Assembly (NCBI GenBank): GCA_008931825.1
Contig: QXVZ01026805.1
Location: 1-28,534 of the forward strand
DNA length: 28,534 bases
Origin: Phallusia fumigata
Taxonomy: Eukaryota; Chordata; Ascidiacea; Phlebobranchia; Ascidiidae
Reading direction: 5' to 3'
The notes beneath the pieces were generated by a model. The model had not been told where the DNA came from. It was given only the letters and a program-made list of their open reading frames with translations, and did no database searches. A program made the translations under genes and the position numbers. This document shows positions 10,917-20,837 of the stretch, one piece after another (position 1 is the first letter of the stretch; every line of letters starts with the position of its first letter).

Positions 10917-11432
10917 TGTTTTAAGTCATCAACAAGTCGCACAAACTTCCACAACAAACCTCTGACAGTAGCTAAATGACAATAAAGTTATACATCGATA
11001 ATAAATATTGTCCTACTGTAGCTCTCCACCTCTTCGATGCGCCAACTCTACGTCATTAGCTAAATGCATAACAACGTAATCATTTCTCTGCATCTACGGT
11101 TTAGATTTAATGAGACAAGTTTCGTCTTTTAAAAACAGAGCTAGGTGTGCTGGCTTTCCAGCGCTGCCAGTTTTTAAAACTTGTGTGTTTAAAAATTATT
11201 TGTGCAGTTTTGAAAAACATATTCCATAAGACTGGAAAGGTGTAGGATTGAAAGCAAGTGTAAGCGAGCTATTGCGTTTCATGTATTGAAAGGAACTGTA
11301 TCAAGCCAACAACGCACAAAACGCATTTTCCTCAGTAGGTCAAACAATTTAATTCAGAATGCGATAGCCAATAGTTGTACAAAGCAGTGCAACATATCCA
11401 CAGCGTTGTAGTTCGTCCAGAGCAGTAAAGTA
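10917..11432. promoter_or_regulatory. spacer between the SSUH2-like and receptor genes
   Basis: These 516 bases separate two same-strand genes. They must include the 3' untranslated region of the SSUH2-like gene and the promoter and 5' untranslated region of the receptor. On the minus strand an ATTAAA polyadenylation signal (TTTAAT at 11348-11353) lies about 80 bases after the SSUH2-like stop. No other site is clear. Confidence 0.45.
11348..11353 (-). terminator. candidate poly(A) signal ATTAAA of the SSUH2-like gene
   Basis: ATTAAA on the minus strand, about 80 bases past the TGA at 11433-11435. This is the commonest variant of AATAAA and is well placed, but the hexamer is also frequent by chance in AT-rich DNA. 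Confidence 0.35.
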
Positions 11433-14400
11433 TCACACAATATCACAACTTGCAACTCTATCACTGTAAGGTTTCTTTTCCTTTCCGATCAACCAGAAAG
11501 GTTCACGCTGGTTTGAGATTTCTGCTTTGTAGATTGGAATCAGGGTAACTGAATGAGTCTGAAAAAAGTAAAATGTAAATGATTCGGCAATAAAAGATAT
11601 TTTTGGGATGTGAGTAAATTCAAAACGTCCATGCTCTTAAACGCACATTTTCTTTAAACTTTGCCGAACAATTTTGGAAATGACTAATAGCTAATTAGCT
11701 TAGCTATTCAGAAATGAGATAAACACGTGGTAACATGGTAGTTTAAAATGTGGTTTGAATTGAGTTCACAGTTTATTTGATGAGAGAAATCGTAGCGACA
11801 CAATAATCACCAGAACAATCACCAAGCCGGAAATGTTAAGACGTTATGTAGTGCGGTAAATGAAGGTTACAGCAGTTACAGCATCTTTTCAAGCATAACA
11901 TTTGATTTATTGAAACGAAGCCTTGTTTTATGCACATAGATGTTGAAACCGTTTAGTCATCGCCTCTCCATGCACTAAACACAAGATCTAAACTTTCCAA
12001 CCAAACCCATGGTTCAATGTATTTACCTTGTACACAACATCAACCTTTCAGGCGTCTTAATTAAACCCGCTTCATTGCTTTTATCAATCGCCAATCTACA
12101 GTCTAGTGAACTGATAAAGTCAGTCTACAGCTCTGACAAACCACAACTCTACGATACTTATCGATATATCGTGCCCACCCATGCGTAACGATATCACGAG
12201 TTATCGTCCCTGGCATCGTGGACCGCGAATTCGCAACCAGGCCCCGTGTTTACAGGGATGCAAATTAATAAGCTAAGATAAGGGATCTCTGTTGTATAAA
12301 TCCGATTATCGGTATCGAGTGGAGAGGACGATAATATCGACGATCTTTATCGCCGAGACGATATTTCGCTGGTACGCCATATTTTGTCCCAACTTTGTGG
12401 CGGGTGTTGTTGTTCTCGCTTCATTATGAGGAATTATCCTGCAGTTTTTGTGAGTTAAAAAATATTTGAAACTTTTGTCGCTGTCAGGTTTGCCAACCTG
12501 TTCACTGTTCGTTAAACTTAACAAATTTGAAATTGTAACTCATTGGCGAAGCAGTAAAGCAGATTTTAAACTGGAACAGAATCTGTTCTAAACGTTAAAT
12601 TAAAATGCGTTGGCAAAAGAGAATTAACATTCAAACTAGCACAAAACATAGCTGTTTGTATTTAAGACGTTTCAATCAAATTACTGCCCTCATCAATTAA
12701 CATGGAGCTGTACGAAAACAATGAAATATAGATTTACATGAAAGTGTTATTTACCCAAGTTTGCGTGTTTTAGTAACTTGACTTATCTGTTATGATTTTT
12801 GGCGGCCAAAAAACATTTTTTCCAACCTGTTTAATAATCCTTCCGCGGTTTTTGTGACTTTTAATGAGATGATGCGATGAGTTAATGACGTCTTGATCGA
12901 GGCAATTGTTCTCAGTCAGCGGGCGAACGTTTGTTTTTGATTCCGTGAATATTTCGTAACCTTTCGCATTCTTGAGTTTCTTGGGTTTTAAACCGTTCAC
13001 CAACGAAACATATTCGTGTTTAATCTTGCTCCTGTAATATAAGACGAGGCCAACTAATCGCGCTTTTTGTTTAAAAGCATTCAATTTTTTTTTTAAATAC
13101 TGTCTAAAATTGATTACATTTTTTTAACGCTAAACAGGATAATAAGGAATTAGGAAATTGCCACACATAGTCTTGTGTTAAAGTACATCTTTAATCTTTT
13201 TGCCGCAACCTCTAGCCTTTATGTGAATGCTAAAATAACTTTTTACCTCTGTACACGTTCCATTTTGTAGCGAACCACAAATCCAGTTCCGCAACATTTC
13301 CTGCACAACCTGACGTCAACATCGCCCCCAACTTTGCACGAACTGAGAAAAATAGGAAGTTAAACATGAGGTCACGCGATTTTTTGACGATTTTGCGCAA
13401 ATAGAATCTTACAACCAACGGAAACTGAACACAAAGATAAACTGAATATTGCTGTTATATCTGTAAGTTTATGATAAGGGTTTAGTTACTTGGGACAGGA
13501 AATCTTCTCCGAAGTATTTGGAACTCTCACACATATTCCGTTCCCCTCATCGGATGAAACATTGCACAGAGTTGGTGAAGCTGGACTTGGTTTCTCCTCA
13601 ACAGTTTCACCTTGAAGCAATTGAACATGTTACTCATATGCCGAGTTAATCAATGTCACAATTTTTCACCTGGTCTGTGAGGTTCAGTTCGAAAAAACGT
13701 CGCCCTTTCCTCCACCGTCGACTTTAAGCAGTACTGAAACATGATTAACAGCGAGTAGTTTAACAGCTAAACATAAAATTTTTGCGTGTAACGAGGCATT
13801 CGCTTTTCAACAAATATTCGCATTAAGTTTATCGTAGGTTTGGCGATTGTACGCAACAAACACGGCTTGTCTGGGTTGAATTTACGTTTTTCGGGACCTT
13901 CATATTAAATCGTGTAATGTAATGACATTGATGGTTTAAATAGTCGCACTAAAATTATACAGTCCTGAATATTTATCTGATGATAACGTCGACAGATGTC
14001 GAAACGTCGAATACTTTACCGACTGCGAATAACATATAATATTGCTAAATACAAAATCACATACATTCCTCTGGTGCAAATTTCCGCAGCCTGACATGAT
14101 CCAAATCGGAACGCAGTCCTACGGATATGTTCATGACGTACCTTGTAAGCATAGGTGGGTGTGACGTCATCAACACAACCACTGCTGTTGAAGAGGCCTC
14201 TTCGACCTGTCGTGTACTTCTCATACATTTCCTGAACTTCCTCGATCGTCATGTCTGGAATTCTGTAGAAAATAGAAAATATTGCACATACAAAACCATG
14301 ATATGTGGTATTAAGAGTTCGTAAAACAATAAAAATGACTTTTAACATGACGAAGTTTATAGGTTAATAATTTTTTACAAACCGCTATTTTTAGCTTTAA

Positions 14401-14893
14401 CTTTTGTTCATAGTTTAGCCAACATATTTAAAGCCACTACCAGACATATAGAGATAAAACAAAAGTTAATTTGTGTAAAAAATTTTACTTACAGCAAATA
14501 CTCTAAAACCGCGTTGTCGGAATTCCTCGTCATAAATTTCGCTTCATCGCAGTTTCCCTTTAACTTCATAATATTTCTCTCGTCTCGTCCGAACACACGG
14601 AATTCCTTTAACTCCGAACTGAACTTTCCAATCTTCGCCAATTCATCGTTTCTCTCCATAATATCCAGCAAATCCGTACTAACACAAGTCGAGAGACGAT
14701 AAACCGGGTCTCCAGGGTCGTCATCCGGACCACCAGAGTCTTCTTGTGGCGCCGAAGGAAGAACTTGACCTTCTAATGATGTTTGGGCCGGGTTGAAAGG
14801 GTTAAGTTCGCTGTAAGGTGGCGGGGGGTAATAATCTGGACTCCCGTATGGCCACGCACACCACTCCGCCTGAAATACAGGCGCGCTCGCCAT
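11433..14893 (-). CDS. SSUH2-like (ssu-2 homologue) protein, 377 aa, seven exons
   Basis: Exons 14493-14893, 14142-14262, 13670-13733, 13490-13610, 13247-13342, 12827-13031 and 11433-11558 join in frame to a TGA. Family features appear in order: a proline-rich start with PPPPYSEL (23-30), the block TYAYKYCLKST..ER ending in EPHRP (about 170-195), VRVPNTSEKISCP (about 223-235), CRKCCGTG (249-256; a CxxCxGxG DnaJ-type zinc motif), and a tail with SVTLIPIY and FWLIGKEKKPY (337-377). Known SSUH2 proteins are about this long and usually carry several CxxCxG repeats; here one clear motif remains. The molecular role of the family is poorly known. The start is the first in-frame ATG; an acceptor-like CATCAAAG ending at 14944 means an upstream 5' exon is likely. 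The family call rests on remembered conserved blocks. Confidence 0.8.
12150..12375. repeat. CGAT/ATCG-rich island in the last intron of the SSUH2-like gene
   Basis: About a dozen CGAT or ATCG tetramers fall within 225 bases, including TATCGATA at 12159-12166, while the surrounding sequence has few. The block lies in the 1,268-base intron between exons 6 and 7. It could be a degraded inverted-repeat element or a cluster of protein-binding sites. TATCGATA is the core of the DRE element known from insects; a role here is speculation. Confidence 0.5.
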
Positions 14894-14943
14894 AACCGGA
14901 TCCACCACAAACTTATTCGATATTTGCTCGATGAGTTGCAACC

Positions 14944-16289
14944 CTTTGATGTAATAAAACAAAATGTCAAGAAAACTTGAACTAAAGGCCAACTCAGCGA
15001 GCAAGCATTTTATTTTTTTTTTGTACAATATATATCACACTGTTTTTTTCTCAAAAAACTTCTCAGCTGTGTTTGGCTGCATATAAATCTTTTTTTACCA
15101 TAAATCCTAAGTCATCTTTCAGTCTTCACTGTGAGTGTGTGATCACTGCTTTAACAATTTCCCTTTACATTTTATGTCGTTGGAGAAAACATCTGACAAA
15201 TTCGTAGCTACTTTTCGAACCTCGGTATCACACCGGTCACGGGACAAAATCAAATTACCTCGAATTGGTTGTTATAGAAACTCTTTAAAGTGGTCTAATT
15301 CACTGGGGTTTAATATTTTAAAGGGAGTTTTAAAAAATTAGAAGCAGCAGCAAGCCTAGGGTTAAAAGGTTGAATTACAGCGAATCATAAACATGCGTAT
15401 ACATATATGTACTTGTTGCTGCACTTGAACACGATGCGATCCGTTCTTAACTGTATATGTTTATTTCTATGCCCCTACACAGGCTACAACTTCATGCGAA
15501 ACGCTAAACCTCACCAATATTGCAAGCGATTTTATTTCGTGCCGAAAAAATCTCTCTGAAACGATAAATAATTTCCTAAATTTGAATCCAAAACTGATAT
15601 AAAGAAGGCAGTTTATATACATGCTTATCATCTAATTTTGTTTAAAAACCTTGCATTTATATTTTGCTTTGCTAGTGAAGGTAGAATTTATTTTCCGTCA
15701 GCTCAGCACGTAAATCTCACGCATCAAACGACTTGGCTCAAATCCCCATTATCTGACCAGCTTATGCGTCTGCGATTTCCCAAATTCGCAATTACTTAAA
15801 CGAGACGATTGAAGAAAAAGTCCATCGTGCCTGGGGCGATCCAGTGCACAAGTAGAAGAAATTTTGCATCAACAAAATTACGCGAAACATCTCGTGTATC
15901 TGGCTAGTTGGAGCAGCAAATGTATTGTATGAAATGTATTTTACTTGTTAAAATGAATCGCAGTGACAAAACCACTGATACAATCGCCAAGCTGAAAAAG
16001 CTGTGCAAAGCCAAGACGCAAGGTTCATGGTTCGAAGCCCGCTTAGATCACATGTTGTTTTAGTAAAAAAAATGTGACGCCGAATGAAGTTTTCTTACTA
16101 CAAAGTGAGCAAACAAAAATTAAACAAAACGATGCATATCGACCCAACTAATAGAAAAATAAATTCAACACTTGCACCAGACATTATATTATTGATTTAT
16201 TCCTAATTTGAATGAAAGAAGGCAAGAAAAGTCTTTTTCCAAACTTCCCCTCAAAAAATAAACTTTTCCGCGCCACATTGACACGCTTT
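14944..16289. other. upstream of the SSUH2-like gene, no coding gene seen
   Basis: No open frame with protein-like content. The minus-strand side should contain 5' non-coding exon(s) and the promoter of the SSUH2-like gene. A tRNA B-box-like string GGTTCGAAGCC occurs at 16029-16039, but without a tRNA fold. The region ends at the CRE/CCAAT block. Confidence 0.45.
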
Positions 16290-16320
16290 AATGACGTTTA
16301 ATGACGTCACAACCAATCAG
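16290..16320 (+). promoter_or_regulatory. CRE plus CCAAT promoter-like block (copy 1)
   Basis: TGACGTTT (16292) is followed by a perfect palindromic CRE, TGACGTCA (16302-16309), and then ACCAATCAG with CCAAT at 16313-16317. A strong donor (TTACAAG/GTAAAT) follows at 16399/16400, as expected for a short first exon. CRE binds CREB/ATF factors and CCAAT binds NF-Y. The combination is typical of proximal promoters. The same block opens copy 2 of the duplicated unit. It could also serve the divergent SSUH2-like gene. Confidence 0.6.
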
Positions 16321-16329
16321 CATTGTCGC

Positions 16330-17414
16330 GTTTTTGTCGCAGTCATTTGCTTAGTGGAGTTGGTGCTGTGCGGAGGTTGAAGACTGGCGGTGTTACAAGG
16401 TAAATTTTTTTATGACTCCTTGTTTTAACCGACTTATTTATTTGAGGTTAAGTTGGTAGCAGTTTAAATTGTTTTCTATTGAATCTTGTGCAAAATTTAT
16501 AACCTTTTTAAGCAGTATTAAGTATTTAGTTAAACTAGTCGTAGTTTAACTATTTTGCCCATTCCCTGCGGACTTTAGGTTAAAAATTTTAGTAAAATTT
16601 GACACGAGTCTAAAATTTTTGCAATGTTCATTCATGTCCCATTGTCACCGCTAGAAGTTAATGAATCTTCAATCCACCGCCAATTTCAGGTAAAACACGT
16701 TCCACTTGTGTATTGTTTGAATTAGTGTGTCCTCAAGATTGCTAAGCAAATGCAACTGGACATGTAACTATAAAACTAGCCGTCTAGCGTTTATCGTGCT
16801 TTTTTGTGACGTAACAACGTTTTTTTGTAATCGGCGCTGATTGTGAAAACGCGTCCAGCGCTTTTCTTGCTAAGCGTAGGCTTAGTTGGTTTGGCAGTGT
16901 TTTTTTTACAATAACTTTATCTCCTTCAAAACGCGATTCCAATGTAATATTATGTATGTTTGCTTACAGATTCACCTCGTCTTTCTTGCTCTGTGATCTC
17001 GTCTAACTAACCTTTACAAGCTACAAGGTAAGTTGTGGTCAAGTCTGCAATTTACAGCATAATTGCCGGTTAACATCTGTGATAATGTATGCCCTGTGTT
17101 GTTTTCAGGAGTTGCAACAACTCGATAAAAACACTTAAGGAAACAGAACAGCATATGTTAACGTAACAACCAAAAACGTATTTACTTCATACGCCGTTAT
17201 GAAGTAAATACGTTTTTGGTTGTTACGATAACATATGCTGTTCTGTTTCCTTAAGTGTTTTTATTCGTTTGTCAGTTTTGTGTTTACAAATATATTTCTG
17301 CAATATGTTATTGATGGTAAATGACGTTCCAGCAATTACATCCTTTATTTTAGATGATGCAACGTTGTACCCGATGACATCACAACCAACTCCACGCACA
17401 ACGACGTTGACAAG
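16330..17414 (+). other. predicted spliced 5' exons of a plus-strand transcript (copy 1)
   Basis: Downstream of the CRE/CCAAT block are exon-like segments with strong splice signals. A first exon ends at 16399 (AAG/GTAAAT). A 58-base exon spans 16970-17027 (TTACAG before, AAG/GTAAGT after) and has stops in all three frames, so it is untranslated. An acceptor at 17108 (TTTTCAG) opens a third exon, disrupted here by an inverted repeat. A fourth exon spans 17354-17414 (TTTTAG before, AAG/GTAAGT after). The repeated use of ACAAG/GTAAG donors is distinctive. The encoded product is unresolved; the transcript may have a long spliced leader region or be non-coding. Confidence 0.5.
17125..17264. repeat. 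near-perfect 67-bp inverted repeat (fold-back)
   Basis: The left arm 17125-17191 and right arm 17198-17264 are reverse complements with one mismatch and a 6-base spacer. Only the right arm has a counterpart in copy 2 of the duplicated unit (from about 19038). The left arm replaces the third-exon sequence that copy 2 carries there. It may be a fold-back rearrangement in one haplotype or a chimaeric read. Confidence 0.9.
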
Positions 17415-18156
17415 GTAAGTCACTTTGTTGCTGCTTGTGTGATCTTCTTGTTGGCCGTTGCGCTTTGGTCCGTCTCACATTAGTTGTAATTTAATAGCTC
17501 GTATTTATTTAAACCTATGTCGGTTACAGTGTTGATAATACGAGTTTATAATTAGTGGTGTACAGCGTGAGTGCCCACATGACGATTCTAAATCTAATGT
17601 GCTGCATGTGGATTTTAAGTATTTTATGTCATTCCGAAAACTACTTAATTGTCTTTTTGCTTTTGCAAAAATACGTGGAGTTTGTATTTACCATATTCTA
17701 TGTGGATTTTCTTTGTATTAGTTATCGCTGCTGTTCATGACTAAGATTCTAAACATGCGCGTACGTACTCATAACGCCTGTCTTAATACAAACTCATTTT
17801 AAATCCATGACAAATTTGGATTTGGATTTTATGTAAATATATTATCCTCAACTCTTCTGTTTCTGAATTAGATTCTGAAAGCAACAAGAATGCATGCAGT
17901 CGATGTGACAAAAAAAATCATCGTTATCGACGAGGTTTTACTATCCCCGAACCACTAATTTTCATGAACACGCCGACAGAAAGGACGGAATCCGAAACCA
18001 ACTTCAACTAAGCTGTCATCATGATCTGAACACGTGACTTAATGATGTGGTTTTTCCAGGACGATTTCTCAGCAGTAAAAAAACTGGTGTCATCACCGGA
18101 AGCAGTGGCAAAGCAAATCACAACGCAACAAGTCCATTGTCCACACTCTGGCANAA

Positions 18157-18172
18157 TGACGTCACAACCAAT
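18157..18172 (+). promoter_or_regulatory. CRE plus CCAAT promoter-like block (copy 2)
   Basis: TGACGTCA (18157-18164) and CCAAT (18168-18172) repeat the arrangement of copy 1 directly after the N. The upstream TGACGTTT is missing because the copy starts at the join. Confidence 0.6.
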
Positions 18173-18189
18173 CAGCATTGTCGCTTTTT

Positions 18190-19250
18190 TGTCGCAGTCA
18201 TTTGCTTAGTGGAGTTGGTGCTGTACGGAGATTGAAGACTGGCGGTGTTACAAGGTAAATTTTTTCATGACTCCTTGTTTTAACCGACTTATTATTTGAG
18301 GTTAAGTTGGTAGCAGTTTAAATTGTTTTCTATTGAACCTTGTGCAAAATTTATAACCTTTTTAAGCAGTATAAGTATTTAGTTAAACTAGTCGTAGTTT
18401 AACTATTTTGCCCATTCCCTGCGGACTTTGGGTTAAAAATTTTAGCAAAATTTGACACTAGTCTAAAATTTTTGCAGTGTTCATTCATGTCCCATTGTCA
18501 CCGCTAGAAGTTAATGAATCTTCAATCCACCGCCAATTTCAGGTAAAACACGTTCCACTTGTGTATTGTTTGAATCTGTGTGTCCTCAAGATTGCTAAGC
18601 AAATGCAACTGGACATGTAACTATAAGACTAGCCGTCTAAGCGTTTATCGTGCTTTTTTGTGACGTAACAACGTTTTTTGTAATCGGCGCTGATTGTGGA
18701 AAAGCGTCCAGCGCTTTTCTTGCTAAGCGTAGGCTTAGTTGGTTTGGCAGTGTTTTTTTTACAATAACGTTATCTCCTTTAAAACGCAATTCCAATGTGA
18801 TATTATGTATGTTTGCTTACAGATTCACCTCGTCTTTCTTGCTCTGTGATCTCGTCTAACTAACCTTTACAAGCTACAAGGTAAGTTGTGGTCAAGTCTG
18901 CAATTTACAGCATAATTGCGCGTTAACATCTGTGATAATGTATGCCCTGTGTTGTTTTCAGGAGCTGCAACAACTCGTCAGCAGATGGGTGAACCACGTG
19001 ATCGATCTGTAAACGAACTTTGCCCCCCATACGCCGTTATGAGGTAAATACGTTTTTGGTTGTTACGATAACATATGCTGTTCTGTTTCCTTAAGTGTTT
19101 TTATTCGTTTGTCAGTTGTGTGTTTACAAATATATTTCTGCAATATGTTATTGATGGTAGATGACGTTCCAGCAATTACATCCTTTATTTTAGATGATGC
19201 AACGTTGTACCCGATGACATCACAACTACACGCACAACGAAGTTGACAAG
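18190..19250 (+). other. predicted spliced exons of a plus-strand transcript (copy 2)
   Basis: Exon-like segments parallel copy 1: first exon ending at 18254; an extra candidate exon at 18478-18542 (TTTTTGCAG before, CAG/GTAAAA after) that is open in one frame (FIHVPLSPLEVNESS...); a 58-base untranslated exon at 18823-18880; a third exon at 18962-19043 with an ATG at 18985 that opens MGEPRDRSVNELCPPYAVM before the GAG/GTAAAT donor; and a fourth at 19194-19250. The third-exon frame does not stay open into the fourth exon as drawn, so at least one boundary or exon is missing. Splice signals are good, the coding status is uncertain. Confidence 0.5.
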
Positions 19251-19699
19251 GTAAGTCACTTTGTTGCTGCTTGTGTAATCTTCTTGTTGGCCGTTGCGCT
19301 TTGGTCCGTCTCACATTAGTTGTAATTTAATAGCTCGTATTTATTTAAACCTATGTCGGTTACAGTGTTGATAATACGAGTTTATAATTAGTGGTGTACA
19401 GCGTGAGTGCCCACATGACGATTCTAAATCTAATGTGCTGCATGTGGATTTTAAGTACTTTATGTCATTCCGAAAACTACTTAATTGTCTTTTTGCTTTT
19501 GCAAAAATACGTGGTGTTTGTATTTACCATATTCTGTGTGTATTTTCTTTGTATAAGTTATCGCTGCTGTTCATGACTAAGAATCTAAACATGCGCGTAC
19601 GTACTCATAGCGCCTGTCTTAATACAAACTCATTTTAAATCCATGACAAATTTGGATTTGGATTTTATGTAAATATATTATCCTCAACTATCCTCAGAA

Positions 19700-19841
19700 T
19701 TAGATTCTGAAAGCAACAAGAATGCATGCAGTCGATGTGACAAAAAAAATCATCGTTATCGACGAGGTTTTACTATGCCCGAACCACTAATTTTCATGAA
19801 CACGCCGACAGAAAGGACGGAATCCGAAACCAACTTCAACT
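19700..19841 (+). CDS. candidate short coding exon with stop, unrecognised
   Basis: After an acceptor-like CTATCCTCAG the frame LDSESNKNACSRCDKKNHR continues with RYRRGFTMPEPLIFMNT and ends at TAA (19839-19841). The charged, cysteine-containing start and proline/threonine-rich end look protein-like. The same frame is open in copy 1 (about 17870-18010) with a Met-to-Ile change (ATGCCC versus ATCCCC), although the acceptor region differs between copies. No domain is recognised. Confidence 0.33.
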
Positions 19842-19873
19842 AAGCTGTCATCATGATCTGAACACGTGACTTA

Positions 19874-20026
19874 ATGATGTGGTTTTTCCAGGACGATTTC
19901 TCAGCAGTAAAAAAACTGGTGTCATCACCGGAAGCAGTGGCAAAGCAAATCACAACGCAACAAGTCCATTGTCCACACTCTGGCATCTGTTCATCCAAAA
20001 GCTTAAATATAATCTTATGTCGGTAA
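19874..20026 (+). CDS. short open frame of 50 codons, or exon after an acceptor at 19890
   Basis: ATGATG at 19874 opens MMWFFQDDFSAVKKLVSSPE and continues with AVAKQITTQQVHCPHSG to a TAA at 20024-20026. TTTTTCCAG inside it is also a good acceptor, giving an exon that starts DDFSAVKK in phase 0. The shared part is base-for-base the same in copy 1 as far as the N. Composition is protein-like, amphipathic and helical, without a known domain. It could be the terminal exon of the spliced plus-strand transcript. Confidence 0.4.
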   Translation: MMWFFQDDFSAVKKLVSSPEAVAKQITTQQVHCPHSGICSSKSLNIILCR

Positions 20027-20528
20027 CAAGTCGCAAAATAACATTTATTTACACAACTGATGTGTAGCAAAATGTTTATGATGTAAAAAAATTCACGTGT
20101 AGCATAAGTTTAATTATAGCGAAGTTAGCATGGGCGCTTGTTTTTCTTGATTGTACATCTTTCTCGTCTTTCTGATTTTATTGAAGTTTGTCACTTGAAC
20201 TTCTTTTGATGTCGGCAGATGTCGACGGAATGACTTGACCAACATTCTGTTGTTGCGCAATTCATTTGCCTTTGACGTATTAGTGCGTTAGTGGATTATC
20301 ATTTTGTCTGTTTGAGAAAAAAACGCATTTATTGATGTGCTTTGTAAGTATTTGTGCTTGTAAATCTTTTGTGCAAAATATTAATTGACAATATTTATTA
20401 TATTTTAAAACTTTGAAAGAGATAATGTGTATGAGAATGACAGCTCTTAACTTTGGATTTATAATTTAGCATTCCATTTATGTTATTGTGTGCGTAACTT
20501 TGTAGCAATTCACGCATGCATCATTTCG
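20027..20528. other. no gene seen
   Basis: AT-rich, no supported open frame, splice pattern or RNA. If the upstream transcript ends near 20026, its 3' untranslated region would lie here. Confidence 0.4.
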
Positions 20529-20837
20529 AAATTTTACAAAACATCACAAACACTTCCCAGTTGGGGCAATTTTATATATGCTACATAAAGCTGTGTTCCT
20601 CTGCAGAGGGTAAACCCAGAAACATGCACTGATTGTGTTAAAGTATCTTCGATATGGTGGAAATTTACGGTGATGGAAGAGTNAAATTTTACAAAACATC
20701 ACAAACACTTCCCAGTTGGGGCAATTTTATATATGCTACATAAAGCTGTGTTCCTCTGCAGAGGGTAAACCCAGAAACATGCACTGATTGTGTTAAAGTA
20801 TCTTCGATATGGTGGAAATTTACGGTGATGGAAGAGT
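20529..20837. repeat. exact direct duplication of 154 bases around a single N
   Basis: Copy 1 (20529-20682) and copy 2 (20684-20837) appear identical by eye and are separated by one N at 20683. Each contains the perfect palindrome CCTCTGCAGAGG. Identity with an N between them is what an unmerged overlap between two contigs would give. Confidence 0.92.

Larger units (their letters stand above)
16300..19985 (+). repeat. direct duplication of a 1.8-kb unit around a single N
   Basis: Copy 1 is 16300-18153 and copy 2 is 18155-19985, with one N at 18154. They align almost end to end with scattered substitutions and small indels, starting at AATGACGTCAC and ending at CACTCTGGCA. The main difference is a replaced segment: copy 1 has an inverted-repeat arm at about 17123-17191 where copy 2 has the unique sequence 18978-19030. 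The level of difference and the N join suggest two alleles of one locus. Confidence 0.85.

Noticed and set aside
14489..15028. N-terminal extension of the SSUH2-like exon to 15028 (starts YKKKIKCLL)
   Set aside because: The open frame begins at a TTG, not an ATG, and crosses a likely acceptor at 14944. The first in-frame ATG is at 14893.
16029..16039. tRNA B-box-like GGTTCGAAGCC
   Set aside because: The nearest A-box-like string (about 15900) is too far away and no cloverleaf can be folded. At most it is a decayed tRNA-derived repeat.
17223..19314. Minus-strand frames at 17223-17423 and 19063-19314
   Set aside because: They are antisense to the plus-strand exon and intron signals, include intron sequence, and have no domain.
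17555..19638. Plus-strand frames rich in Phe, Leu and Cys at 17555-17740 and 19391-19638
   Set aside because: They lie between strong splice donors and acceptors, have T-rich composition and look like intron sequence.
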